A stretch of 64,000 nucleotides of DNA, from NCBI RefSeq assembly GCF_014287675.1, contig NZ_JACOPQ010000007.1:177811-241810 (forward strand), read 5' to 3'. Shown one piece after another: positions 8,705-16,438 of the stretch; the stretch's first letter is position 1, and every line of letters starts with the position of its first letter. Below the pieces are notes generated by a model that was not told the DNA's origin, did no database searches, and saw only the letters and a list, made by a program, of their open reading frames with translations. A program made the position numbers and the translations under genes. This DNA is from Lawsonibacter faecis (GTDB lineage: Bacteria; Bacillota; Clostridia; Oscillospirales; Oscillospiraceae).

Positions 8705-9571
8705 TCAGGCCCCCTTCTCTGTCAAAATGGACTGGCTTAAAATGACCTCTCCACAGGCCTCTGGGTCATCCATGACAAGCTCACCCACGGCGGGGGCGGT
8801 AATGGTTCCCGCACGGGGATTCTTGACGCTGACGATGGGGGTGGTGACGGTGGCCTCTACCTCAGACTTTTCAAAGGCCAGATCGGCGTCCACCATCTCG
8901 CAGTCGATGAGCTTGAGGCCCTTGCAGTAGCACAGCGGCTGGGTGCCGACGATCTTACAGCGGATCAGGGTCAGGTTTTCCGAGTACCAGGCCAGATACT
9001 CGCCCCTGATGACGCTGTCGGTGACGGTGACATTCTCGCTGTGCCAGAAGGCGTCCTTGGTGTCGAAGGTGCAGTGGTCGAAGGTGCCGCCCTTGACGTA
9101 CTGGAAGGAGTACTTGCCCTTGAACTGCACGTCGGCAAAGCGGAGGTTTTCACCCCGCATGAAGAAGTATTCGCTCTCGGCGGTGCAGTCGGCCATCTCC
9201 ACGTCCCTGGCCGACCAGCCGAATTCCGGGGAAATGATGTCGCAGTTTTTAAGGGCGGCATGGTCGCACTCCCGCAGAGCTTTGATGCCGTGGAGCTTGG
9301 TGTCCTCGATGGCGATGTGGTCGGAGTACCACAGGGCCGCCCGGCACAGCTCGGTCAGCTCCGAGCGGCGGATGGTGAGGCCGTGGACGTGCCAGAAGGG
9401 ATAGCGGAGGTTGAAAAAGCAGTCCTCCGCCGTGACGCCCACGCACTCCTTGAAGGCGCTCTCCCCGTCGGTGGGGCCGTCGAAGGCGCAGCGGCGGACG
9501 GTGAGGCCGTGGCTGCCGTACAGCGCCCGCTCCCGGTCAAAGGTTTGATTTTCTATCATTTTGTCGCCCAT
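8705..9571 (-). CDS. DUF3737 family right-handed beta-helix protein
   Basis: A 288-aa cytoplasmic protein built of repeated short strands with regular Cys, Trp and Tyr ladders (for example FHG-type turns in RYPFWHVHGLTIRRSEL, and CDHAALKNCDIISPEF). This matches the DUF3737 family, predicted as a pentapeptide-like or pectate-lyase-like beta-helix. Its ATG lies within the end of the upstream hydrolase gene (16-base overlap) behind GAGGAG. Family function is unknown; it often accompanies aldo/keto reductase, hydrolase and flavodoxin genes, as here. Confidence 0.88.
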   Translation of the reverse strand: MGDKMIENQTFDRERALYGSHGLTVRRCAFDGPTDGESAFKECVGVTAEDCFFNLRYPFWHVHGLTIRRSELTELCRAALWYSDHIAIEDTKLHGIKALRECDHAALKNCDIISPEFGWSARDVEMADCTAESEYFFMRGENLRFADVQFKGKYSFQYVKGGTFDHCTFDTKDAFWHSENVTVTDSVIRGEYLAWYSENLTLIRCKIVGTQPLCYCKGLKLIDCEMVDADLAFEKSEVEATVTTPIVSVKNPRAGTITAPAVGELVMDDPEACGEVILSQSILTEKGA

Positions 9572-10509
9572 TGCAGTGCTCCTCTGAAAAAATCCTCTAT
9601 TTTGTCGAAGGGAATGCGGTCGGTACGGTCGTAGAGGTCGATATGCTCCGCGTCCTCCACCACATACAGCTCTTTGGGCTGGGCAGCCCGCTCATAGACC
9701 TGTTCGCTGAAAAAGCGGGAGGCGGCCCGGTCGCCCACGATCAGCAGGACGGGGCGGGGGCTGATCTCCGCCACGTGGTCCAGCAGCGCGTAATTCAGAA
9801 AGGCCAGGGTGCTGGTGGTGGTAAAACCCGCCCGGGCGTTGGGGTGGTGGCCCCGATTGACGCCATAGAAGCGGTAGAACTCGTCGTCCACGGGATTCAG
9901 GCCCTCTGGAACTGTATCCGCTGGCTCCTCGGGGAAGGTTGGAATCCAATCCGGGTAGCCGTTCTCCGCGTCCACCCACCGCAGCTTGGAGAGCGTCTCC
10001 TTGGCCGCCTGGATCTGTTCTGGCGTTTGGCCCAGCCGGGCGGCGGCGCTCATGTCGTACATGGAGGCGGTACACACCGCCTTGATTCGGGTGTCCACCT
10101 GGGCGGCGCTGAGGGCGAAACCGCCGGAACCACAGATGCCCAATGCGCCGATTCGTTCCCGGTCCACGAAAGCCTGCATCCCCAGAAAATCTACCCCGGC
10201 GCTGATATTCTCGCTGAACAGGTCGGGGGAGGAGACGTGCCGGGGTTCGCCGCCGCTCTCCCCCATATAGCAAGGGTCGAAGGTGAGCACCACGAAGCCC
10301 CTCCGGGCCAACTCTCCAGCGTACACGCAGGGGCCTTGCTCTTTCACCCCGCCGTAGGGCGCGCCAACCACCAGCGCGGGGTGCTTTTGGGTTTTGTCCA
10401 GGCCCTTGGCGGTATAGAGATCACCGGCCAGGGCGATGCCATAGCGGTTGTTGTAGCGGACGTGGGTGCGCGCTACATTTTCCGACAGCTCAGCGATATA
10501 TCCACTCAT
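9556..10509 (-). CDS. Alpha/beta hydrolase with Cys at the nucleophile elbow
   Basis: A 317-aa alpha/beta hydrolase without signal peptide. Features in order: oxyanion region (VVGAPYGGVKEQGPCVYA), the strand VVLTFDPCYMGESGGEP, the elbow LGICGSGGFAL where a Cys takes the nucleophile place, Asp in LLIVGDRAASRFF, and catalytic His in EDAEHIDLYD. Cys elbows occur in dienelactone-hydrolase-like enzymes, so activity is plausible. It is in the LysR-linked redox operon; substrate unknown. Confidence 0.88.
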   Translation of the reverse strand: MSGYIAELSENVARTHVRYNNRYGIALAGDLYTAKGLDKTQKHPALVVGAPYGGVKEQGPCVYAGELARRGFVVLTFDPCYMGESGGEPRHVSSPDLFSENISAGVDFLGMQAFVDRERIGALGICGSGGFALSAAQVDTRIKAVCTASMYDMSAAARLGQTPEQIQAAKETLSKLRWVDAENGYPDWIPTFPEEPADTVPEGLNPVDDEFYRFYGVNRGHHPNARAGFTTTSTLAFLNYALLDHVAEISPRPVLLIVGDRAASRFFSEQVYERAAQPKELYVVEDAEHIDLYDRTDRIPFDKIEDFFRGALQWATK

Positions 10510-10525
10510 GTTGATTCCCTCCTAT

Positions 10526-11068
10526 TTATATGGCTTTACCCATCTCATAGGCTTCGTCCAGCTTGCCGGTCAACCCCTCCATTTCGCCGGGGTCGCCTGC
10601 CCCGCCGCCCCGGACCACACCGGCCAGGCGGGCCTTTTCAAAGCAGGCGATCCAGCCCTCCAGTCCGTGGATGGGGCCGTCGGCGGCGCTGTATTCCGCC
10701 TCCGCCGAGGCGGTGACCAGGTAGATGTCCCGGAAGGCGCAGTCGGCGGCAAAGAGGGCGTTGGCCCGGTCCAGCATGGTCTTCATCTGGCCGGACATCT
10801 CATAGTAGTAGACCGGGGTGGCGAAGCAGATCACTTCGGCCTCGCGCATCTTCTCCGTGATGGTTTCCATGTCGTCCTGAATGGCGCACCGCCCGGTCTT
10901 CTGGCAGGCAAGACAGCCCATGCAGAAGCGGATGTTCTTTCCCCGCAGGGAGACGGTTTCCACCCGGTTCCCGGCCTCTTCCGCGCCCCTGGCAAATTGC
11001 CGGGCCAGCAGCTCGGAATTGCTGTTCTGGCGCAGACTGGTGGAGATGATAAGTACCTTTTTGTTCAT
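10526..11068 (-). CDS. Flavodoxin/NADPH-dependent FMN reductase family protein
   Basis: A 180-aa cytoplasmic flavoprotein. The ATG at 11068 is chosen because VLIISTSLRQNSNSE, the FMN-phosphate loop, follows it directly. The Cys-rich segment CMGCLACQKTGRC and the loop ATPVYYYEMSGQMKTMLDR are typical of iron-sulfur flavoprotein-like NAD(P)H reductases. It is the second gene of the operon, five bases after the small coiled-coil gene. It likely transfers electrons from NAD(P)H to a quinone or another acceptor. Confidence 0.9.
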   Translation of the reverse strand: MNKKVLIISTSLRQNSNSELLARQFARGAEEAGNRVETVSLRGKNIRFCMGCLACQKTGRCAIQDDMETITEKMREAEVICFATPVYYYEMSGQMKTMLDRANALFAADCAFRDIYLVTASAEAEYSAADGPIHGLEGWIACFEKARLAGVVRGGGAGDPGEMEGLTGKLDEAYEMGKAI

Positions 11069-11073
11069 TTGCG

Positions 11074-11301
11074 TCACTCCTTCGTTTGCTCGGCCCGCTC
11101 CAGTGAGCGGATGATATAGTCGATGCAGTCCACCTGCTTTTGAACGGTATGCAGGTCGTCCATCAGGAGCTTGCGCTGCTGCCACAGCAGCCGGATTTGG
11201 GCTTTCGTCTGCCCGCCCCTGACAAAGATCAAATACCGCTCCCGCTGCTCGGACTGGAATCCACAGGCGTTCAGGCAGCTTCTGATCTCTTGATCCTCCA
11301 T
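11074..11301 (-). CDS. Small coiled-coil protein, MerR effector-region-like
   Basis: A 75-aa protein with GAGGAGGGGG before its ATG. The C-terminal half is a predicted helix with heptads (IRLLWQQRKLLMDDLHTVQK) resembling the dimerisation helix of MerR regulators, but there is no DNA-binding domain. It heads the minus-strand operon. Could be a shortened regulator or a partner of the following flavodoxin. Confidence 0.7.
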   Translation of the reverse strand: MEDQEIRSCLNACGFQSEQRERYLIFVRGGQTKAQIRLLWQQRKLLMDDLHTVQKQVDCIDYIIRSLERAEQTKE

Positions 11302-11379
11302 GGGCCCCCTCCTCTGGTGTCTCTATTTTATACCGCCGCGCGGAAATTACAAACGGTTGTTAATCATAGCTAGCCATCG

Positions 11380-11408
11380 TTGACAGGAATGGCAATGGGC
11401 GTTAAAAT
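11380..11408 (+). promoter_or_regulatory. Promoter of the LysR gene
   Basis: TTGACA at 11380-11385, a 17-base spacer and TAAAAT at 11403-11408, 23 bases before the LysR start. The 130-base divergent gap also has to hold the promoter of the minus-strand operon and the LysR site. Confidence 0.7.
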
Positions 11409-11431
11409 AAAATAGAAGGGAGGTGGAGGCC

Positions 11432-12298
11432 ATGATCGAGACGAGGCTGCTCCACTATTTTCTCGCCATTGCCAGGGAGCAGAATATTACCAAGGCGGCG
11501 GAGACCCTCCATGTCACCCAGTCCACCCTCTCCAAGCAGATGATGGACCTGGAGCGGCAGTTGGGCAAGCAGCTCTTGATCCGGGGAAACCGCAGCGTGA
11601 CCCTCACCGAGGAGGGGATGTTCCTGCGCAAACAGGCCCAGGAGATTATGGAGCTGGTGGACAAGACGGAGTCCGCCTTTACCGCCGGAGACGAGATCGT
11701 GGGAGGCGACATCTACCTGGGCTGCGCTGAGACGCCCGCCATGGAGCAGATTACAAAGGTCTTTCAGTCCATCCACGCCGACTATCCCGGCATCCGGTTC
11801 AACATCTTCAGCGGTGACGCGGCCAGTGTCTTTGAAAAGCTGGACAAGGGGCTTTTGGACGTGGGTATCCTGCAGGAGCCGGCCATTTATGATCGGTTCG
11901 AGTACACGGCGCTGCCATTCAAAGACGTATTTGGACTTCTCATGCCGCGGGACTGTCAGCTGGCCGAAAAGGAGGCCGTAACCCTGGACGATTTGGACGG
12001 CCTGCCCCTGATCTTCTCCCAGCAGACCCACCACGGCCCCTCCCGGATAGAGTGGTTCGGCGCGCGCTACGACAGATTCCACATCGTCGCCACCTACAAT
12101 CTGCTCTATAACGCCACCCATCTGGTGGAGCAGGGAATCGGCTGCGCCTTCTGTCTGGACGGTCTGGCGGATACCAAAAGCAGAAATTTGACCTTCCGCC
12201 CTCTTGATCCGCCGTTGGAGGTGGATATTGTCGCGGTGACGAAGAAATACCAGCCGTTCTCCCCGGCGGCCAAGGTGTTTATGGAGCGGATCGTGTAA
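11432..12298 (+). CDS. LysR-family transcriptional regulator
   Basis: A 288-aa regulator; ATG at 11432 follows GGGAGG at ideal distance. The N-terminal winged helix-turn-helix (residues 1-60: FLAIAREQNITKAAETLHV, TQSTLSKQMMDLERQLG) is canonical; a periplasmic-binding-like effector domain (about 90-288) follows, starting GDIYLGCAETPAMEQI. It is divergent from the operon 11301-6783, the usual LysR arrangement, so it likely controls that operon in response to a small ligand. Confidence 0.93.
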   Translation: MIETRLLHYFLAIAREQNITKAAETLHVTQSTLSKQMMDLERQLGKQLLIRGNRSVTLTEEGMFLRKQAQEIMELVDKTESAFTAGDEIVGGDIYLGCAETPAMEQITKVFQSIHADYPGIRFNIFSGDAASVFEKLDKGLLDVGILQEPAIYDRFEYTALPFKDVFGLLMPRDCQLAEKEAVTLDDLDGLPLIFSQQTHHGPSRIEWFGARYDRFHIVATYNLLYNATHLVEQGIGCAFCLDGLADTKSRNLTFRPLDPPLEVDIVAVTKKYQPFSPAAKVFMERIV

Positions 12299-12310
12299 TA
12301 GAAGCGAGAA

Positions 12311-12350
12311 AAAGGTGGTGCCGGGACTATGATTCCGGCACCACCTTTTT
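12311..12350 (+). terminator. Rho-independent terminator of LysR gene
   Basis: AAAGGTGGTGCCGG pairs with CCGGCACCACCTTT around a ten-base loop, followed by T residues. Confidence 0.88.
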
Positions 12351-12666
12351 TATTTCCTTTGCATATTTGCGGTATCGACACCTCTTACAGTACTATAAAT
12401 CAAAAGTTTATCGCATTTTGCGGAATCAGACGGATTTCAGTTGTGCCTCAACCATGCAAAAAAGATTTCATAATGGATTTAGTGTCGTCCGGCTTTCAGC
12501 GGGTTAAGTTTTTCTTCTCCCTGCGATACAAAGCGGACGAAGGGGGAACTAAGCGATTCAGGGTTGTGCGGGCGGCTCCAGGCGCTGTGTGATATGGGAC
12601 TGCCGACCGTACTGCTCTGCTTGTGGCGGCAAAAAAGAGGGCCGTGCCGCCCGTGTCTGCATGACG
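12351..12666. other. Intergenic stretch without recognisable gene
   Basis: Between the LysR terminator and the LytTR gene no frame gives a recognisable protein. An A+T-rich patch (12380-12480) and a short GGCGG/CCGCC hairpin near 12625 are the only structure seen; the hairpin could end minus-strand LytTR transcription. Confidence 0.5.
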
Positions 12667-13194
12667 CTAGAGTAAGATGTCTCCGTATTCCCGACGCAGC
12701 GCCAGGCACCGCGACTTGAGTGCAGGCCGTTTGCTGCGGCTGACGGGAAGGCGTTCACCGCCGGTCATCAACACCGCCCCGGAGCCGATACGGTCGACAA
12801 AGAAACCGTTGACCAAATAGCCCTGATGAATCCGCAGGAATCCCTCCGAAGCAAGTTCCGTCTCCAGCTTTTGCATTTTGCTGGAGATTGGAACGGGTTC
12901 CTGACGGTCCTCCAAATACATAAGCTGCTGGTGTCCGCTGCTCTCGAAGTAACGGATGGTGATGACCGGCACCGAGATTAATTCCTTTTGCGTGGACACG
13001 ACGACCCGTTTTACAGCCCGCTGGTGATGGAAGGGGCGCAGATAGGTTTCTATCGCGGCTCTCAGCGCTTCAACCAGCCCGTCCCCGCGGGCAGAGCTGT
13101 AAGAGTGCTTTTCCAAAACGCGGTCAAGTGCGTCGGCGACCGCGCTTGCCGTCAGGCACTCTCCGCTGCAAAATCCGATTCTGAGCTGATCCAT
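12667..13194 (-). CDS. LytTR-domain protein with internally deleted receiver
   Basis: A 175-aa protein; ATG at 13194 follows GGGAGG. The C-terminal LytTR DNA-binding domain (about 75-175) is intact: ITIRYFESSGHQQLMYLEDR, SEGFLRIHQGYLVNGFFVDR and ERLPVSRSKRP. The N-terminus matches the start of a receiver (LRIGFCSGECLTASAVADAL) and then its last helix (GDGLVEALRAAIETYL), with about 70 residues missing, including the phospho-acceptor Asp. It resembles the intact regulator at 21821 in layout. Possibly a phosphorylation-independent competitor for the same sites. Confidence 0.85.
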   Translation of the reverse strand: MDQLRIGFCSGECLTASAVADALDRVLEKHSYSSARGDGLVEALRAAIETYLRPFHHQRAVKRVVVSTQKELISVPVITIRYFESSGHQQLMYLEDRQEPVPISSKMQKLETELASEGFLRIHQGYLVNGFFVDRIGSGAVLMTGGERLPVSRSKRPALKSRCLALRREYGDILL

Positions 13195-13233
13195 AGCCGC
13201 CTCCCGCCATATGGCATTTCCTGAAACAAAAGA

Positions 13234-13281
13234 TTTTCCCTCCGGGCGGAGCCGTTTTACGGGTCCCGCCCGGAGGGAAAA
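13234..13281 (-). terminator. Terminator of the GH3 operon
   Basis: TTTTCCCTCCGGGCGG (13234-13249) pairs with its complement at 13266-13281. Read on the minus strand it ends in TTTT and lies 16 bases past the GH3 stop. Confidence 0.85.
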
Positions 13282-13296
13282 CGGTTTCAAACGCTA

Positions 13297-16200
13297 TTAT
13301 TGATCGACCGCAGCGGTTTTTTTCCGCTTGTTCCACCAGCGGAGGAGCACGACCGCCTCCAGGGCAACGGCCACGGCGACGGCGCCCACATCCAGGGCGA
13401 CGAAGATCTTGGTCATGTTGCTCATGCCGCCCTGACTGGCGGAGGCGTCGGCATAGTAGCCGCTGTTGGCCACGGTATACAGAATATTCTTGCTGGCCTG
13501 CCGCAGAGCCGTGACGGTGGTAGCGGAGTCCAGATTGGTAAACTCGTTGGTCTCAAACATTCCCTGGCCCAGCATCAGGTCGTTGCCGGCCAGAATGGCC
13601 TGGTGGGAGATCATATACCCGTAGGAGCCGTCGTAGTCGGAGATGACCGCGCCCACGAAGCCCCACTCGCCCCGCAGAACGGTTTGGAGAAGATCGGCGT
13701 TGCTGACGCAGGGCACGTTGCCCAGCCAGTTGTAGGAGGTCATGACCCCCATTACATTGCTGTCAAAATTGAAGTTCTTCACGACCATCTCAAAGGGCTT
13801 GAGCACATTCTCCCGCAGGGTCTGCTCGCTGAGGTAGGTCATGAGGAGGGCGCAGCGGTTGGTCTCCTGGTCGTTGGCGGCGAAATGCTTGATGTAGGAG
13901 TAAACGCCGTACTTGGCCGCACCGTTGACCTCATAGGAGGCGAAGATGCCCGAGAGCACCGCGTCCTCGGAGTAGTACTCAAAGTTTCGACCGGAGAAAG
14001 CGCTGCGGTGGAGGTTCATGGCGGGGCCGTACCAGCCGTAGTTGTTGGCGCTGGCAAACTCCTGACCCATGGCGTCTCCGATTTTGTCGGCCATCTCCTT
14101 GCTCCAGGTCTGGGCCATGAGCACCTCGGCGGGGAACTGGGTGCCGGTGGCGCCGGTGAGGTAGTGGCTCAGGCCGGCGGGACCGTCGCAGTCGGAGGTG
14201 GCCACCTTCCCAACGGAGTCGATGGCTGCCGTCTGCCAGCCGCCGGTGTTGACCAGCGTGACCATCTCGTCCACGCTCATCTGGTCCAGCAGCTTGCCCC
14301 AGTCGGCGTCGTCATAGCCCTTGCCGGCCAGGTCGGCCAGTACGAGGCCGTTTTTCGCCCCGGTGGTTGGCATGACAGCGTCGGGATCGTCATGGTCTTC
14401 CGGCTTATAGCGGATGATGGTGCTGTTTTTGATAACGCCCTCATCCTCGTCGCTCAGGAGGTAGCGCTCCTCCGCGGGGGCGGCGGTGGCCGTGGCGTAG
14501 TTGGCAAACCCGTCCTTCCGGGAGAGGGTCTCCATGGGGCTCTCGGCATAGCCGAACTGGTTGGTGGCCGGAACCTTGTCGGAGGAGCGGCCATCGGTGC
14601 TGTAGTCGACGTCGGCGCTCAGGGTAAAGGTGCGCGAGTCCAGCACGTTGTGGGAGTCGGAGCGGATGGACATCGCGTATTCGCCCGCCTCAAGAATGTA
14701 TCCGCCCGCGGCGGTCTTGATGCAGCCGGAGTCGTAGGAGGCCATATCCTCCAGCGCCACGGTGAAGCTGACCGTCTCGGACGCGCCCGGCTCCAGAAGC
14801 TGGGTCTTCTCGAAGTCGATGAGGTTCACACTGGCCTTCTCGATGCCGCCGTTGGTGTAGGGAGGGGTATAGTAGAGCTGTACCACATCCTTCCCCGCCA
14901 CGGAGCCGGTGTTGGTGACGGTGACATCCACGCTCACGGTATCTTTGCCCTGCTCGAAAGCGGTGATCTCCTGGGTAAAGGTGGTGTAGGAAAGGCCGTA
15001 GCCGAAGGGATACTGGACTTCGCTGTAGTAGTCGATCACTCCGTCGTCGGAGGCGGTCTCATAGTACTTGTAGCCCATGTAGACGCCCTCCACATAGTCC
15101 ACAAAGGAGACGACGCCCTGATAGGTCTTGTCCTCCCGTGCCAGCATCTTCTGCAGATCCGCGGTATTGGTGTAGATATGGTTGCCGGAATTGCCGGAGT
15201 TCTGGAAGGTGGGAGTGCTGGTCAGGTCCCGGACGTAGGTGTCCACCGTCTTGCCGGAGGGGTTGACGGCGCCGCTGATGATATTGCCAAGGGCGGCCAT
15301 GCCGGTCTCGCCGGTGCCGGGGGTCAGGATGACGGCGCCAATTTCGTCGTAGTCGTCCACCCAGCTCAGCTCCATGGCGTTGTTGGCGTTGATGACCACG
15401 ATAACATTGTCGAAATGAGCGCAGACGTTCTCCACCAGGTCCTTTTCGGTATGGGACAGCTCCAGAAAGTGGCCGCCCTCGTCAAACTCGTTGTAGTCGT
15501 AGCTGTTGCCGTAGAAGGTGCCGTTGGTGTAGCCGTAGTTGGCGGTGACCGACTCCTGGACCCGGCCGGACTTGGCCACGTCGTAGGTGCCGTTCTGTAC
15601 GGCGTACATATCGGTGGGCAGGTCGGCGTTCTCGCCGCCGCTGCGGGCGATGACAATGACCGCCGTGTCGGAGAAGGCGGCGGCGTTGGACATCACCCCG
15701 CCCTCATAGTACTCGCTGGTGGGCTCGGGCAGGGACCAGTTCTGGGCGTTCATGCCTATTTCAGGGCGGCCCTCCCAGTACTTGAGGTACATGTTTGTAA
15801 GCTCGTCGTTGGTGGCGTAGCCCGCGTCCTGAAGGGACTGGATAATACTTACGACACCGGAGCTGTTGTCGCCGCTGGCGGCGGAGCCGGTGCCGCTGTA
15901 GACCGGGTAAGCGGAGGCCCAGCCGAAGACGTTCAGGCTCTCCACATTACCAGAGAGAGGGAGCAGTCCGTTGTTCTTGACCAGGACCATGCCCTCCTCG
16001 GCGGCCTCCTGCACGACGGCGCGGCTGTTGCCCGCCACGTCGTCGGAGATCTCAGCCTTGGAGGCGTTGAGGACGCCCGAGACGATGGCGTTCATGGGGC
16101 CATAGCAGATGAGATTTACAATGAGCACCAGCGCCAGTGAAAAGGACAGCGCTCCGCTCCAGCGGACCACGTGACGGGTGCCCTTTTTGGCCACAAAATG

Positions 16201-16353
16201 GGCCGCCACCATCACCACGATGAGCAGAGCCACCAGGATCAGGATGGCGTAAATGTAGCCGCTGACCGCCCGCAGATAGTTGCCCACGTCCGCGACGCTG
16301 GCGCCCATGGCGATGAAGAGCGGTGAGAGTAGATTGATAAGTAGATCGATCAT
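13297..16353 (-). CDS. Membrane-anchored, circularly permuted GH3 beta-glycosidase
   Basis: A 1018-aa protein; ATG at 16353 follows GGAGG. Two membrane segments lie in the first 80 residues and one near the C-terminus (IFVALDVGAVAVAVALEAVV) before a basic tail. The catalytic parts are in reversed order: first the GH3 C-terminal alpha/beta domain (EAAEEGMVLVKNNGLLPLSG) and a fibronectin-III-like domain (VTNTGSVAGKDVVQLYYTPP), then the TIM barrel (LLDQMSVDEMVTLVNTGGW, SDCDGPAGLSHY, KHFAANDQETNRC, nucleophile Asp in AVISDYDGSYGYM). Permuted GH3 enzymes are known from ruminal and gut Clostridia. It likely splits oligosaccharides at the outer membrane face. Confidence 0.9.
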   Translation of the reverse strand: MIDLLINLLSPLFIAMGASVADVGNYLRAVSGYIYAILILVALLIVVMVAAHFVAKKGTRHVVRWSGALSFSLALVLIVNLICYGPMNAIVSGVLNASKAEISDDVAGNSRAVVQEAAEEGMVLVKNNGLLPLSGNVESLNVFGWASAYPVYSGTGSAASGDNSSGVVSIIQSLQDAGYATNDELTNMYLKYWEGRPEIGMNAQNWSLPEPTSEYYEGGVMSNAAAFSDTAVIVIARSGGENADLPTDMYAVQNGTYDVAKSGRVQESVTANYGYTNGTFYGNSYDYNEFDEGGHFLELSHTEKDLVENVCAHFDNVIVVINANNAMELSWVDDYDEIGAVILTPGTGETGMAALGNIISGAVNPSGKTVDTYVRDLTSTPTFQNSGNSGNHIYTNTADLQKMLAREDKTYQGVVSFVDYVEGVYMGYKYYETASDDGVIDYYSEVQYPFGYGLSYTTFTQEITAFEQGKDTVSVDVTVTNTGSVAGKDVVQLYYTPPYTNGGIEKASVNLIDFEKTQLLEPGASETVSFTVALEDMASYDSGCIKTAAGGYILEAGEYAMSIRSDSHNVLDSRTFTLSADVDYSTDGRSSDKVPATNQFGYAESPMETLSRKDGFANYATATAAPAEERYLLSDEDEGVIKNSTIIRYKPEDHDDPDAVMPTTGAKNGLVLADLAGKGYDDADWGKLLDQMSVDEMVTLVNTGGWQTAAIDSVGKVATSDCDGPAGLSHYLTGATGTQFPAEVLMAQTWSKEMADKIGDAMGQEFASANNYGWYGPAMNLHRSAFSGRNFEYYSEDAVLSGIFASYEVNGAAKYGVYSYIKHFAANDQETNRCALLMTYLSEQTLRENVLKPFEMVVKNFNFDSNVMGVMTSYNWLGNVPCVSNADLLQTVLRGEWGFVGAVISDYDGSYGYMISHQAILAGNDLMLGQGMFETNEFTNLDSATTVTALRQASKNILYTVANSGYYADASASQGGMSNMTKIFVALDVGAVAVAVALEAVVLLRWWNKRKKTAAVDQ

Positions 16354-16384
16354 ACAGATGCCTCCTTGCCGTGCCCCCACAGCG

Positions 16385-16418
16385 CTGCGGAGAGCGGAGA
16401 AAACTCCGCTCTCCGCAG
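16385..16418 (-). promoter_or_regulatory. Intercistronic hairpin in GH3 operon
   Basis: A perfect 15-bp stem (CTGCGGAGAGCGGAG, loop AAAA, complement) between two GH3 genes, without T-run: likely mRNA stabiliser or partial terminator. Confidence 0.55.
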
Positions 16419-16438
16419 ACGCCGACAGGGATCAGTGT

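Noticed and set aside
13300..16140. 946-codon plus-strand frame opposite the permuted GH3 gene
   Set aside because: Composition and lack of any family pattern show it is an antisense shadow.
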